Shown here: positions 9,848-21,268 of the stretch, in pieces
How the letters are laid out: each line of letters begins with the position of its first letter
How positions within the stretch are numbered: position 1 is the stretch's first letter
From: Setoptus koraiensis
Taxonomy: Eukaryota; Arthropoda
Assembly (NCBI GenBank): GCA_048013815.1
Contig: CM106586.1
Location: 10,602,001-10,666,000, forward strand
DNA: 64,000 nucleotides
Direction of reading: 5' to 3'
Translations under genes and position numbers: made by a program
The notes under the pieces: generated by a model
Seen by the model: only the letters and a program-made list of their open reading frames with translations
What the model was told of the DNA's origin: nothing
Database searches by the model: none

Positions 9848-11615
9848 ATGACCAACATAAGATTCTGTACCATCAAGAATCTGAAAGTTTTCCTCGTTAG
9901 TATATGTGTGCGAGTAATAAGTTTTCGGCCATCATCTCCTGAGTTTAACTTAGCACTTCTAGGAGCATTAGCTCAACAAGAGAAGTTAGAACCTCAGATT
10001 TCCTTACTTTCTTCTCAATCGTTTGAGACACACTCGTTAGCCAATTATTCACTACCAAGCAAATCATCAAAACTTTATCCATTTGAGCAACGAACTAGTC
10101 CAAATCGAATCAGAAATCTTGGCTTCCTGCCTAATGCGGAATCATTGCAGGGAATCGACGGGTCGGAAGTGGATTACCAAAGGCGATTGCATGAAACTAC
10201 ACCAACCAAAGAACAGACCGACTTGACCAGCGATAATCAGGAGTACACTAGTCCTACCATGAATAGTCCTTATTGGCCTCTCGACAGCAACCTGCAGGAA
10301 GGAGATTACTTAGATGCTAATAAGATCGAGGAGAGTCGCCTAACTACTCGAGCCGTCAACGTGAAAACTATAGAAACTGCAATCTTTGCCGATAGGGCCT
10401 TAGATCAGAAATTCAACGGAAGGGGTGGCCTCATTGAACTCAACAAGCTTATTTTAACAATAATGAATCAGGTGCAATTGATATTTTCATTCCGAAGCAT
10501 GAGAACTCCAATCAAGATAAACATTGTCCGCATCGAACATATGAAAGATATTCCTGATCCTCCGAGCACTGAAAACGGTACAAATTTCTCGACTCTACCA
10601 AAGATCTAGTCTATCAAGCTTCGTTCGATAATCTAAAACGTGCCACTACTTTTGCTCTTTTATAGGTGATATAGACGGATATCTCTCTAGTTTTTGTAAA
10701 TGGCAATACAACACGTTGCTGAGGGACAAAACTATATTTTGGGATCACGCTATTCTATTGACAGGGTATATTAGAAAAAGATATGATAACTATTCTCTGC
10801 TCCGATTGAAATTCGATTGTAATAACAATTAATAATAGTTGATTATATCTGTACTTATCACAACAGTTTAGACTTGTATAAATCAACACCGAATCGCAAT
10901 CATAGCGGAGTTCTAGGTAAGTCAATTGTATTACTGAGTCTCTTCTCTCACTCAAGACATTCATCTAATTTGACTTGGAATGATACCTTGGAACAGGTCT
11001 AGCGTGGGTTGGTGGTATGTGCAAGCTGAACTATAGTTGTACAATAAATGAAGCACTCAGCTTGGAATCGTCCTTTGTGATTGCTCATGAAATGGGCCAT
11101 AGTTTGGGTATTTTGCATGACGGTCAACAGAATAACTGCGACAGAAACAATTACATCATGTCTGAGAGAACAGGAGCTGGTAAGGTACATTGGTCGGCTT
11201 GCTCAAACTATTATCTGAGCGATGCCATTAGAAAAAAGCAACTGTCATGTTTGGATGGCGAACGAAATCCCGTCATGGATATATACAACCTGTCCAAAAT
11301 GAAACCACCCGGACAGGTTTACACCATTAACGATCAATGTAGGCTAGCGTTTGGAAACAACTATACGGCTTTTGTCACAAGAGATAAGCCATTCAATGTG
11401 AGTCAATCATTTCTATGTAGCTGGTCATTTACGATTCAACAAAAGTGATAACATGATAATGATCAATATCTCATTTGACGTGGTCTCGAATCAAGTCTGT
11501 TTGTAGAGAGCTTTGGTGCGTCGCTGGAACATGGGCAAAAGCGGCCCACCCCGCCTTAGAGGGAAGCGTCTGTGGTGATACAAATAAATTTTGTAACCAA
11601 GGAGATTGTAAATAA
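9848..11615 (+). CDS. ADAMTS-like secreted zinc metalloprotease, without TSP1 repeats (466 aa, five exons)
   Basis: The exons are 9848-10577, 10666-10765, 10867-10916, 10997-11397 and 11496-11615. All junctions are GT-AG and all phases agree, giving 1401 coding bases. The ATG at 9848 precedes a basic, then hydrophobic, signal-like segment. A poorly conserved pro-region runs to about residue 168. A reprolysin (M12B) catalytic domain follows, with VKTIETAIFADRAL, FCKWQ, HAILLTG, the zinc motif HEMGHSLGILHD at 324-335 and the Met-turn IMS. A disintegrin-like/Cys-rich module (PPGQVYTINDQCRLAFG, CRELWC, HPALEGSVCG) comes next. The reading ends at a TAA shortly after CNQGDCK, before any thrombospondin repeat or spacer. 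The pro-region lacks an obvious cysteine switch, so an upstream exon may be missing. Such short ADAMTS-like proteases are known from arachnids; the substrate is unknown. Confidence 0.85.
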
Positions 11616-11662
11616 TATGCTTGACGCTGTGGCCACAAAATAAGAGGTAATGGTTGAACAGA

Positions 11663-11668
11663 AATAAA
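11663..11668 (+). promoter_or_regulatory. Polyadenylation signal of the metalloprotease
   Basis: AATAAA 48 bases after the proposed stop, supporting that the message ends without TSP1 exons. A second AATAAA lies at 11764-11769. Confidence 0.5.
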
Positions 11669-11874
11669 ATGACTATCCCTATAGTGATGGCAGATTTCTT
11701 TCAACTCATCTTGATCTATCTACATGATTGATTGATGTAACGTTGTTTATTTAGACTTCCAGCAATAAAGTGAATGTGGGCACAACAGACAAAACGGCAT
11801 AATCGTTACCTACAATCAGAAGCCGACCAATTAAATTTTTTGCTAACTAATTTTTCCAACTAGATATTCGCTAA

Positions 11875-12244
11875 TCATTTTGTCTCTTCATCTTCTGTGC
11901 GGAATTTTCCGCCATAAAATGGTAATTTATCCATAAATAGTTGCCAGTCTGTGAAATAAAGGAAGCCTGCTCCTAGGAACGCTCCATAGGTGAGTGCAGA
12001 CGGAGCCCTTGATGAGATGAGAGCATTTGTGCAAAAGAAAAGAATATGTTGTGTCGTGTTATTACGATATATCTTTGACCTCACAATCTTTAGAGTATAT
12101 TATTACCAAGACTATTCTTGGATTTAGTTCTGAATAGGTAACTCACCAAGTTAGACCCATTCTGGCTAGTTTCTTTGGTACCAGGAAAGGATATTTTTTG
12201 GGTACAGTAAAGCAACCGTCATGAGGTATGGCGTCTCCAGCCAT
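11875..12244 (-). CDS. UQCR11: Cytochrome bc1 complex subunit 10/11 (UQCR11-like, two exons)
   Basis: UQCR11 is the small 6.4-kDa membrane subunit of respiratory complex III. Exon 1 is 12244-12147 and exon 2 is 12007-11875 on the minus strand, joined in phase 2 with a GTGAGT donor and a CAAG acceptor. The product is 76 aa. The C-terminal half WAPSALTYGAFLGAGFLYF, then TDWQLFMDKLPFYGGKF, matches the family pattern W-P-A-Y-W-G-A-...-TDW-...-P-...-GKF. The first ~30 residues (MAGDAIPHDGCF...) are longer than in vertebrates and unfamiliar. A minus-strand AATAAA lies at 11751-11746. Confidence 0.85.
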
Positions 12245-12857
12245 TCTTATAAATCCAAGTGTAAATTTTTCAAGTTTGATGGAACCGAATATCGTCTTTT
12301 AACGAGAGGCTTCTATAAATAACTACGTTACCTTTTCAAAGTTTCGATATGATTAAATAGCTCGACAGATAATAGATGAAGATAATTTTTGTGTGACCGT
12401 GAAACGTCTTTGCATAAATGTTGCCACAATTGTGATTTAAAATCTCATTCGAAGATATTATAGTGAGCATGCTCCTGCCCAATGAATGCTCACAAGGCTC
12501 ATAAGGCCTGTTAACTGCAGATAACTGCTATTCGGAACAGCTGACATCGTTCCTGCTTTTGGACAGAGGTCGCGATATGTTTACACCATGTGCATCACAC
12601 CGTTGTCTCTTCGACTTGATTGTCACACAACTATAAAACCAGTCTCCTCGTACGTGCATTATTAGGTCTTTCTCATTGGGCCCCATTCAACTCCACTTGA
12701 TTGAAGATGTTTTATAATCATCGCAACAATAACATTAACTTATGACAACTTATCTTGAAAAACTCTACAACAAATAACAACATTACAGCGAATCACAAGG
12801 GATAAGAACTGGCGTTGGATTGCATCGGCCATTGCATACACACATAGAATAATCAAA
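12245..12857. other. Spacer between UQCR11 and the COX14-like gene
   Basis: This divergent spacer presumably carries both promoters. No further gene or distinctive element was seen. Confidence 0.5.
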
Positions 12858-13040
12858 ATGGAATCTGTAAGGAGATTTGGGCGTTTCATTCTGGAAGAAA
12901 AAAATCTGGACATTATGCACAAGGGATTCATCTCTGCCTTGGTAGGCGCAAGTGTTTTTGGTACATTTTATTCGTTGACATTAGTATATTATCTGAGACA
13001 AGGAAGATTAAGGGCAAAAGAATCAGATGAGATCAAATAA
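12858..13040 (+). CDS. Small single-pass membrane protein, COX14-like (60 aa)
   Basis: This 60-codon single-exon gene has one membrane segment at about residues 26-45, preceded by LDIMHKGF and followed by VYYLRQGRLRAK. The arrangement D-I-x-x-K-x-F, a membrane helix, VY, then a basic tail resembles COX14 (C12orf62), an inner-membrane factor for cytochrome c oxidase subunit 1 assembly. Length and order fit, but identity is low, so this is a tentative call. Its coding sequence overlaps the end of ARHGAP19 by 8 bases tail to tail, and an AATAAA (13036-13041) overlaps its own stop codon. Confidence 0.5.
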   Translation: MESVRRFGRFILEEKNLDIMHKGFISALVGASVFGTFYSLTLVYYLRQGRLRAKESDEIK

Positions 13041-14472
13041 ATTTTGTAGATGACTCATGTGACGATGATTTCCACGGAATGAGTGCTTTCCATTTAGATT
13101 GCTTGGCCGCTTTGTCGCGTGGTTTTATCGTCATAGGCGTACCAAAACCATTTTGACGATTAAACTGTTTAATATATTTACGTTTCTGTGGAGTATCTGG
13201 CATGGATTGAACTTGGGCATAAAGTTCCGCTAGTGCCGTTGCCGTTGTGGTCTCTGTTTCTTTGACAGGATCTTTTGAGCGTTGACAGAATGTTATGATG
13301 GTGTTGTTTTCAGTTGTTTCTGTGTTGCTTGGAGTGAGTTTCTTAGAGGAGCTCTTTTTGCCCGATGGTGTTGTTAATTTACTCAATTGCTGTTTGAGTT
13401 GTTGTTGCTTATACTGCTGTTCCAAAGTAGTAAGCTTGTTGCGTGCATCCATTATAAGTTCTGTCGGACCATTGAACAAATCTTTATAGTTGAGCAGCAT
13501 GAATTCCATTGCATTGGTTATAAGTTCTATTCTCTCTTGTATCTGTTTAGGTGGTAGCGTTCTTGGGCACAGTATGTGAGAGCCAAATATAGTGGCCAGA
13601 CTGAGTTCATCCATTTTGGTTTTTTCCTTCTCCAGCGCCACCTTGTGCAACAAAGCCATGAGCGACTGAAAGAATTGTCTGTTTAGATCGGGTATAAGAT
13701 GTAGCAACAATTGTATAATCTTAAGTCGTTTTTTATTTCGTTGCTCCAATTGATCTGATGCAGTCTCTCGCTTTATGTGAGCAGCCAGCTCATAATGAAT
13801 CTCAAAATGATTATTGGTCAACAGTGGCTGAGTGAGTTCCTGGATGTAGGCCTTTAGCACGCACGAGCAATCGTTAGGTGTAAACCTGTTGGCTTCTAGA
13901 TCAACTTGAACGCCACAATTAAGCAGATACCTGAGCTCTTGTTGTCTAGCGGAGTTGCCCGATTTTCTGAAAATGCCCTCTAGCTTGTAGTTTTCTGATT
14001 TGTTCAAAAAGTCGATTAGCAATGATATCTGTTTTAAACTTTCCACTGTCAATGGTGCGCCAAATATGTTTGAGGCCATTTCTTTGCGCGTAATCATTTT
14101 CTCCTCTTTGTTAGTTTGTTGTTGATGTTGTGCAACATGGGAAAACATTTTGTGGCTGGCGTTACTTGTTGTCGTTGCGAGTGAGTTTGCTGGAGAATGA
14201 TTCTTACTTGACATGATACTGTTGGAACTTTTACTGGCACCACTATTAGCAATAGAGGTAATGGCACACTGTTGCTGGCCATTAAGTTTATTTTGTGTCT
14301 CTTCCTCGACGGGACTAATGATATTCTTCCACTCATCTGCGGTCACATCAATTAGGAACGATAGATGCATCTTTACCAAATCTAATAGCTCCAGTCTATT
14401 TAATTGGCGCAGCTGCTCTAGAACTGGCCGCTTTTGAGTCATAGCGTAAGGGTTACTAGTACCGGTGGCCAT
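13033..14472 (-). CDS. ARHGAP19: Rho GTPase-activating protein 19
   Basis: ARHGAP19 is a RhoA GAP involved in cytokinesis and cell-shape control. The 479-aa single-exon product has an N-terminal helical part and a low-complexity linker (Ser/Asn/Gln rich, about 65-125). The RhoGAP domain spans about 135-333, with the arginine-finger block GIFRKSGNS at 166-174 and the family SARQQELR after it. The C-terminal block ALAELYAQVQSMPD...IKQFN is diagnostic for ARHGAP19 rather than other RhoGAPs. A tail with LIPWKSS ends the protein. The start is the first in-frame ATG at 14472. It converges on the COX14-like gene with 8 coding bases shared. Confidence 0.92.
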   Translation of the reverse strand: MATGTSNPYAMTQKRPVLEQLRQLNRLELLDLVKMHLSFLIDVTADEWKNIISPVEEETQNKLNGQQQCAITSIANSGASKSSNSIMSSKNHSPANSLATTTSNASHKMFSHVAQHQQQTNKEEKMITRKEMASNIFGAPLTVESLKQISLLIDFLNKSENYKLEGIFRKSGNSARQQELRYLLNCGVQVDLEANRFTPNDCSCVLKAYIQELTQPLLTNNHFEIHYELAAHIKRETASDQLEQRNKKRLKIIQLLLHLIPDLNRQFFQSLMALLHKVALEKEKTKMDELSLATIFGSHILCPRTLPPKQIQERIELITNAMEFMLLNYKDLFNGPTELIMDARNKLTTLEQQYKQQQLKQQLSKLTTPSGKKSSSKKLTPSNTETTENNTIITFCQRSKDPVKETETTTATALAELYAQVQSMPDTPQKRKYIKQFNRQNGFGTPMTIKPRDKAAKQSKWKALIPWKSSSHESSTKFI

Positions 14473-15232
14473 TCTTAATGACGATTCTTCGATATTTGTT
14501 CTGGACGTATGGACGAAAATAACGATTACCAATATATCAAATGATTAGGTTAGGTTGGCGTCTGGCAGCAGTAAAGGGGTCCACTGTTTTGTCTGAGAGC
14601 GTGAAGAAAGTCGGTTTGTTTGAAAGAATCGCACACACACACGCACACACAAACTGTTGACCGTTGAATTTTAACAGGCAACACGCAAAAACTTCTCTAT
14701 ATGCTCTCTTACAACGTTTCTCTTCCCCCACTCGCAGCGCGTGTGGTGTGGGGATTGGAAGTGTAACGCTAGCGCACATTTCAACACTTCTCCACCGGTT
14801 GCTGTTCCCCTCCTCAATTGAACACTGGTTGCTAACGACCCCCTGCAGTAATCCAAATTAGTTTGTGTGTGTATGCACCAAAATACATGGTGTCTCTCTA
14901 TGCAACGGTCATTATTTTAAACACGCTAAACCAGGTTGTATTTTACATCAATAATGGAGCACGTCTTGATACATTTGTACATTTCTCTCCTCTGTTATTA
15001 TTACCCTTTACCTGTGGCCAATCCAATCACTGCACACCTGGCCAACTGATGATAATTACTATATTGTGTGTCATGTCAAGAAGGACCAGCAATTATAAGA
15101 GATAAGTTTTCGTGGTTGTCAAATTGTGCATCTGTTGTGTTTATTATTTTACACTGTGATGGTTTTCATGTGATCTATACATAAAAAGATTGAGTTTATC
15201 AGTCGTGCTGAAATGCTAAAGTCTCTCGATTT
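14473..15232. other. ARHGAP19 leader and POLR2B 3' flank
   Basis: The left part is the probable promoter/leader of ARHGAP19, with a short CA run near 14634-14650. The right part is the POLR2B 3' UTR with a minus-strand AATAAA (TTTATT at 15140-15145). Open frames at 14537-15105 show no domain and are not called. Confidence 0.5.
15140..15145 (-). promoter_or_regulatory. Polyadenylation signal of POLR2B
   Basis: AATAAA on the minus strand, about 90 bases after the POLR2B stop. Confidence 0.6.
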
Positions 15233-18200
15233 CTATAAAACTATCCTAGGTGCTATAGACATGGACATGAGTTCTTGAAACAATAGTTTACAAGCGTATG
15301 GGAGTCTGACCTGGGATATCTGAGTCTTATTCTTGCATCCCTTACACTCAAATGTGTTGTTTCGTAGATTGGCAATACAGATAAGCCCGCACAAATCGCA
15401 CACATGAACCCTGTATGGATCTGACACCTCGAATAATCTCTCTCGCAAGAATTGAGCAGCTCCGTGAGAGATCTGACAATCACGCTCCATCTCTCCGAAA
15501 CGTAGACCTCCGTCGCGAGCTCTACCCTCCATAGGTTGTCGCACCAAGATTTGAACTGGACCTCGCGCTCTCGCGTGGATCTTGTCGTCGACCATGTGCT
15601 TGAGACGTTGATAATAAGTTGGACCCAAAAATATTTGCGCGTTTACTTTACGTCCTGTGTGGGCATTGTACATGACCTCGTAGCCTCTCAATTGATAACC
15701 ATACTCTGCTAACAGATCGGAAATCTTTTGCACATTGACTGTGTCATTGAACGGTGTTGCGTCACCAATTTCACCTTTGTTGGCTGAGACTTTACCTTGA
15801 AGACATTCGATTAAATGACCAATTGTCATACGAGATGGAATGGCATGGGGATTGATGATGATATCGGGTGTTATACCCTCGGATGTGAAAGGCATATCTT
15901 CTTGACGATATGAAATACCGCAAGTTCCTTTTTGTCCATGTCTCGAAGCGAACTTGTCGCCTATCTGGGGCGTTCTCACTGATCTAACTCTTATCTTACA
16001 AAACTTGTTGCCCTCATTGTTGATGGTAAGCATGACTTGATCGATGATACCGCTCTCACTGTTCCTGAGGAAAGTGCTAGCATCTCGTTTGGTGTGACGC
16101 TTAACTGTTCCTTCAAGTTCATCTTCATTCTCTGGTAATAGCACTGTCTTACCAATGATCACATCATCGCCAGAAACACGTGTACCCGGAGCGATGATCC
16201 CGTCGTCGTCAAGTTTGTCATATATGGCATTCTTCATACCTTGACATGTTGTTCGATCAGGCTTCTCGAAAACCTCAACTTGATCACCAACTCTTTTGAT
16301 TTCGCTGTCCTTGTATGATCGATAAAAGACAGATCTGAAAAAACCTCTGTCGATCGCTGATGCATTTAGAATGACGGAGTCTTCTTGGTTGTATCCTGTG
16401 TATGACATGATGGCAACGATTGAATTAATACCTGCTGGCAATTCTCTGAAACGTAGATATTCCATGGCTCTAGTTGTAACCAGTGGTTTTTGTGGGTAGT
16501 ATAGTACATGTGCTAAGGTGTCCATTCGGACGTGGAAGTTGGTAATATAAACGCCCATAGCCTGCTTACCCATAGCAGATTGGTATGTGTTTCTTGGGGA
16601 TTGATTGTGGTCTGGAAAAGGTATAATTGAGGCGCAAACTCCGAGAATCATAGATGGGTGAATTTCGCAGTGAGTGTAGGTTGTACAATACTGTTGCTCT
16701 GATTCGACCAAATCGTCGGGTGTCATAGCAATCATAATAGTTTCTTCTTCTAGGGTATCTATGTATTCTACAACGCCGGATCCGACAAGTTGATGCCAGC
16801 TATAGTCGTTATAGTCTCGATTTTTAAGAGTGTCGATATGAGTCTTCTTGAGTAATAGTTTTTGGTTCTCTACAATGAGTAATGGGCGGCATATTCTACC
16901 GGCATCGGTGTATATTCTGATCTCCCTGTCGCGTATATCACGAACCATCGACACCTCCGAGACTACAATATCCATCTGACGACGAAGTTTCTTAAGTGTA
17001 CTCATGAGAACTTCGGGTTCACGATGTATTCCAACCCAACAACCGTTAACAAATATCTTAGTTGCTTCAGCTATAGCTGACGGGGCGATTTCTTCAATGT
17101 TATCCATGGACCACTCTTCCAAGAACTCTAATATTGGTGACGGTTGGGACCCGACGGATATGTATGCCATGAGGGCAAGATTTTTAACCAAGCCAACAGC
17201 ATGACCCTCTGGTGTTTCAGCAGGGCAAATCATACCCCAAAGAGTGTTGTGCAGTTGACGTGGCCTTGCCAGCTTTCCGTCCCTACCAATAGGTGAGTTG
17301 ACACGACGCAAATGAGACAGTGTGGATGCGTAGGTTAAACGGTTGAGCACTTGAGACACTCCAGCTCTTGCTTGATGAGCTTTTTTCTGGTCTCCCCAAT
17401 TTCCAGTAGCAAGTGAGTAGCGAAGACCATCCGAGATTATTCTTGTTTTGATGGCAAGATCCAAGTTGAAATCTTTGCCACGGTCGATAAACTTCTGAGC
17501 GTACATCCTCACTTCTTTAGTGATATTGCGAAACAGTCCTCTGAATAAATAAGCCAGCAGTGGTCCGGCAAGGTCCAAACGTTTGTTACCGTAATGATCT
17601 CTGTCATCAAGCTCACGACGACCTAAAGCAGCCAGTAGTAATCTATGGACCATATATCCAAGATAGTATGCCTTTTTAGTTTCACAGAATCCACTCAATC
17701 CAACGTGAGGAAGCATCTCTTTTTGTAAAATATCTTTAGCATATCTGATTCTACTTTCTCTAGCGACACCAGGTCCCGCTCCACGCACACCAATGAAATT
17801 TAGTGCAACATCTTGATCCTGGACCACAAAAGCCTCATCCAAAGATGGTTTAACCATTTCCATCATTTCAGGATCTTCAAAATCATAAATAATATGTTCA
17901 AGAATATCTCGATCCGACACGAAACCAAGAGCTCTAAACACTATGATAATGGGAATTTCCTGCTTGATGTACGGTATATTTGCCACAATTCTTTGACCAA
18001 TAGTTGTCTTTTTTGCTCCTTGGCTGCCCCTACTGAGCATACTGCACCACAGAGTACTACTTGGTTTGTTGGAGTTCTCAATGCATGAGCGGCACTCAGC
18101 CTTGTACGCAAACTTCGAGTCTTTCATGGCAAAAACGTATACAGTATTGGAAGCCATCTTTTCCTGGGCGATGAGTACTTTTTCGGAGCCGTTAATGATA

Positions 18201-18766
18201 AAATAGCCACCGGGATCTAGTGGACATTCATTAAGTTGGGCGAGATCACGATCGTTGAGGCCATTGAGTGTACAATAGTCAGATCTCAACATGACAGGTA
18301 TTTTCCCGATAAAAGCCTTGGATAAATTTGTAACTACTTCAGGTTCTCCATCCTTGATAACTTTTTTGGTTATGTCAACGTAAAGGGGTGCAGAATATGT
18401 TAAGTTCCTGAGCCTGGCCTCATTGGGCATCATTTGGGTTGCCGCACCGTCTTTCTCCCAGTGTGTTGGCTTAGAAAGATAAATTTGCTCGAATTTAACA
18501 GTATATTTTGTTGGATTGTCTATTTCACCGCCTTGATGCTGAGCTTCACCTTGTAGCTGAATTTCGGCCGAATCTTCAACAATTCTTTGAACTGACATGG
18601 ATATAAATTCATTGAAGGAGTCTAACTGTTGCCTAACCAGACCTTTTTCATCGAAATACGATGAGATTACAATCCAGCAAGCCTCTTGCCAAAGATCGGG
18701 TGGTATGTCCTCGGCCGAATCACCGTCCATATCGAACTCCTCGTCATATTTACTGTCTGGATTCAT
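15233..18766 (-). CDS. POLR2B: RNA polymerase II second-largest subunit RPB2
   Basis: RPB2 forms one side of the Pol II cleft and contributes to the active site. The 1177-aa product is the expected length (human 1174) in one uninterrupted exon. Family landmarks appear in order: the acidic N-terminus, [13 protein letters not shown], the lobe and protrusion ([19 protein letters not shown]), the fork region ([19 protein letters not shown]), and the hybrid-binding block ([20 protein letters not shown]). The [12 protein letters not shown] block, the anchor ([15 protein letters not shown]), and the C-terminal zinc site (CDLCGL and CKGC) follow. The start ATG directly precedes the conserved acidic leader. 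It is transcribed divergently from COASY. The lack of introns in 3.5 kb is a useful lineage clue. Confidence 0.98.
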   Translation of the reverse strand: MNPDSKYDEEFDMDGDSAEDIPPDLWQEACWIVISSYFDEKGLVRQQLDSFNEFISMSVQRIVEDSAEIQLQGEAQHQGGEIDNPTKYTVKFEQIYLSKPTHWEKDGAATQMMPNEARLRNLTYSAPLYVDITKKVIKDGEPEVVTNLSKAFIGKIPVMLRSDYCTLNGLNDRDLAQLNECPLDPGGYFIINGSEKVLIAQEKMASNTVYVFAMKDSKFAYKAECRSCIENSNKPSSTLWCSMLSRGSQGAKKTTIGQRIVANIPYIKQEIPIIIVFRALGFVSDRDILEHIIYDFEDPEMMEMVKPSLDEAFVVQDQDVALNFIGVRGAGPGVARESRIRYAKDILQKEMLPHVGLSGFCETKKAYYLGYMVHRLLLAALGRRELDDRDHYGNKRLDLAGPLLAYLFRGLFRNITKEVRMYAQKFIDRGKDFNLDLAIKTRIISDGLRYSLATGNWGDQKKAHQARAGVSQVLNRLTYASTLSHLRRVNSPIGRDGKLARPRQLHNTLWGMICPAETPEGHAVGLVKNLALMAYISVGSQPSPILEFLEEWSMDNIEEIAPSAIAEATKIFVNGCWVGIHREPEVLMSTLKKLRRQMDIVVSEVSMVRDIRDREIRIYTDAGRICRPLLIVENQKLLLKKTHIDTLKNRDYNDYSWHQLVGSGVVEYIDTLEEETIMIAMTPDDLVESEQQYCTTYTHCEIHPSMILGVCASIIPFPDHNQSPRNTYQSAMGKQAMGVYITNFHVRMDTLAHVLYYPQKPLVTTRAMEYLRFRELPAGINSIVAIMSYTGYNQEDSVILNASAIDRGFFRSVFYRSYKDSEIKRVGDQVEVFEKPDRTTCQGMKNAIYDKLDDDGIIAPGTRVSGDDVIIGKTVLLPENEDELEGTVKRHTKRDASTFLRNSESGIIDQVMLTINNEGNKFCKIRVRSVRTPQIGDKFASRHGQKGTCGISYRQEDMPFTSEGITPDIIINPHAIPSRMTIGHLIECLQGKVSANKGEIGDATPFNDTVNVQKISDLLAEYGYQLRGYEVMYNAHTGRKVNAQIFLGPTYYQRLKHMVDDKIHARARGPVQILVRQPMEGRARDGGLRFGEMERDCQISHGAAQFLRERLFEVSDPYRVHVCDLCGLICIANLRNNTFECKGCKNKTQISQVRLPYACKLLFQELMSMSIAPRIVL

Positions 18767-19486
18767 TTTTCTGTCGTAATCAGTCGCGTATTGGATCCGG
18801 TTGTCAATTCGACGAGAAACAAACAGGCACTGGCTGAGGATGTCGTCATCAATAGAGTGATTAGAATGCTCCCCGTTGTTCCTTCCCGATCGATCCTTGA
18901 GAGATTTACAATAGATACAATTAATATCCCTATGCTGTAACCGTAATGATTGTTTGTATTAATATGCCGCGACCTGGAAAAAACACTGGACAATGTGAGC
19001 CGGAGAGCACGCATTTGCCTCTAGCACGTTCATAAGCCAGTCGGCCATCCCAACAAATCAAACATCGAAACACGAGAGAGCATGCGCACCCACGAAAAAA
19101 GCGGCAATTATAATAGTGAAATGCCGTGAAGAGATTCTCCTGAAGGGAATTACTCGAGAGTCGCGACAGGTTTCAAGTCGCCATTTATACCGGACAGCTC
19201 CTCCTACGAACATGTCATCGTTAATTATTTGGTCTATGCTGCTGGCCTGTTGATATATTATTTCAATTGGTGTGGCGAAGTGACCAGTGCACTTCATTCC
19301 TGATTAGACCAAATTCAAGTTCCACTCTATATTTGCCAACACATTAGAGCCAACAACCTGCATATCGAATCATTGATGCTCAGTAAGGGATCTACAGATC
19401 TTATCTGGAAGCAAATCAAAAATATAAATGTTGTATTTATACAAAGGATTTTCAAAAATCTCTATTATCCTTTGCTTAGATGAGTG
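18767..19486. other. POLR2B-COASY divergent promoter region
   Basis: About 720 bases separate the two start codons and must contain both leaders and promoters. Open frames at 18686-19297 are shadows without domain signal. No TATA box is evident, as expected for housekeeping promoters. Confidence 0.5.
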
Positions 19487-21181
19487 ATGGTAAAAAGATT
19501 CTGCACTCTATTTCGTTACTCAAGCAAAACTCTGTTACATTACTCTCAAAGACTTCATCAAAACATAATGGCGGATAGGATATTACCTCTAACATGCGGT
19601 TTGTTAATACTGACACTACCATTACAGCAATTACCAGCGAAAATCCATGGCGTTTTAGAACAAATTAATCGGATGTTTGGAAGAAAACTGCTCTACATTA
19701 AGATCGAGCCTGCACTTGGAATAACGCCTTTCAAGACTCCTAGTAGATTAGATCTTATCAAGTTTATGCCTACTATATACCAAGCTGCCATTAATGTAGA
19801 TTCAAAGATGGACGTCAGAATACTGAATCCCTTAGACAATCAGAAATTTAAATATAAACTACGCTCAGTACCTGATTTAATTATTACTACAAATTGTGAC
19901 TCAGGTGATTCGATTGCTCACTTGAAACAATATATATCAGAAAGATTTCAGGACTTAACAAGAGATGGCCTATTATATGATAATGTTTGTCCTGCTGAAG
20001 AGTCTGCCGAATCTGCAACTCCAACCTATCCCTCTGTTGGCAATGATAATCAGAACAAGACCTACGATAATGTGTGTCTAGGAGGTACATTCGATGGTAT
20101 TCATGTTGGACATAAGATCATGTTCTCTGAAGCCACACTCAGATGTAACAAGAAGATAGTGGTAGGAGTGACGGACACGAATCTGACCAAATCTAAAATT
20201 CTCTGGGAGATAATCAAACCATTAGATGAGAGATTGGAGGAGGTAGAGGAGTACCTCAAGGAGATCGATCCCAGTATCCAGCGAGAGGTTGTTCCAATAA
20301 GTGACATGTATGGTCCGACTCTCACACAGCGTGACCTACAATATCTAGTTGTGTCGGAAGAAACATTAAGAGGAGGTGAAAAAGTCAATACCGAGCGTCA
20401 AAGAAAAGGTTGGCCACCAATGGAAGTTGGCATCGTGCCTCTATTGCATGATAATCAGGATCTTATGACCAAAATAAATGAGAAGAAAGTTTCTTCTTCA
20501 ACAATTCGTCTTAGCAGGCTGGGAACTATAATTAGACCACCCAAACCTAACTTTAGCATACCTAGACGACCCTACCTAATAGGTTTGACAGGGGGCATAG
20601 CGAGCGGTAAAACAGCTATTGGACACTATTTAGAGAGTTTGGGTCTGGGATATATCAATTACGACCTTCTCGGTCACCAAACCTATGAGAAAGTTGACTC
20701 ACCAGTATACAAGGAGATTTTACAGTATTTTGGAAATGGTATTCTCAAAGACGACGGTAGTCAGCAAATTGAACGAAGCAAGCTTGGCAAGATTGTATTC
20801 GGAGATAGAGAGAAATTGGATAAATTAAATTCTATCGTCTGGCCTGCTATATACGAGCTTGTTCAGGAGAACATTGACAGGATGAAAGAAAAACATGATA
20901 TAATTGTTCTAGAAAGTGCCTTATTAATTGAATCAAAGCAAACGGAACGTGTACATCAGGTCTGGGTAACGATTGTGCCACGCGACGAAGCAATAAAACG
21001 ACTGATGAATTCTAGGAATTTAAGTGTTGAAGATGCTGAGCAAAGAGTAAGCTCTCAGATAGACAATATAACTCGTGTAAAACATGCAAATGTCGTATTT
21101 TGCTCAATGTGGGAAAGGGAATTCACGCAGCAACAAGTGAGAAAAGCTTTAGATGAGTTAAAAGTGAACTATCTTAAATAG
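19487..21181 (+). CDS. COASY: Bifunctional coenzyme A synthase
   Basis: COASY catalyses the last two steps of CoA synthesis: phosphopantetheine adenylyltransferase (PPAT), then dephospho-CoA kinase (DPCK), at mitochondrial membranes. The product is 564 aa, equal to human COASY. Residues 1-30 are rich in Arg/Ser/Tyr and resemble a mitochondrial presequence. A family-specific N-terminal region follows. The PPAT domain has the nucleotidyl-transfer motif GTFDGIHVGH at 200-209 and SSSTIR near 337-342. The DPCK domain has the P-loop GLTGGIASGKT at 366-376 and YDLLGH downstream. The start is the first ATG. AATAAA at 21252-21257 serves this gene, which converges with CKS1. Confidence 0.97.
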   Translation: MVKRFCTLFRYSSKTLLHYSQRLHQNIMADRILPLTCGLLILTLPLQQLPAKIHGVLEQINRMFGRKLLYIKIEPALGITPFKTPSRLDLIKFMPTIYQAAINVDSKMDVRILNPLDNQKFKYKLRSVPDLIITTNCDSGDSIAHLKQYISERFQDLTRDGLLYDNVCPAEESAESATPTYPSVGNDNQNKTYDNVCLGGTFDGIHVGHKIMFSEATLRCNKKIVVGVTDTNLTKSKILWEIIKPLDERLEEVEEYLKEIDPSIQREVVPISDMYGPTLTQRDLQYLVVSEETLRGGEKVNTERQRKGWPPMEVGIVPLLHDNQDLMTKINEKKVSSSTIRLSRLGTIIRPPKPNFSIPRRPYLIGLTGGIASGKTAIGHYLESLGLGYINYDLLGHQTYEKVDSPVYKEILQYFGNGILKDDGSQQIERSKLGKIVFGDREKLDKLNSIVWPAIYELVQENIDRMKEKHDIIVLESALLIESKQTERVHQVWVTIVPRDEAIKRLMNSRNLSVEDAEQRVSSQIDNITRVKHANVVFCSMWEREFTQQQVRKALDELKVNYLK

Positions 21182-21251
21182 TTGGAATTATATATAGAAA
21201 TTATTTTGGGTGAATAATTGCAATCTTCCAGTAGCCTGTTTTAGTGTACAA

Positions 21252-21257
21252 AATAAA
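21252..21257 (+). promoter_or_regulatory. Polyadenylation signal of COASY
   Basis: AATAAA 71 bases downstream of the COASY stop, just before the convergent CKS1 stop. Confidence 0.6.
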
Positions 21258-21268
21258 AAATAGGGTAT

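Noticed and set aside
18686-19297. Short frames between POLR2B and COASY
   Set aside because: No conserved features; better explained as promoter and leader DNA.
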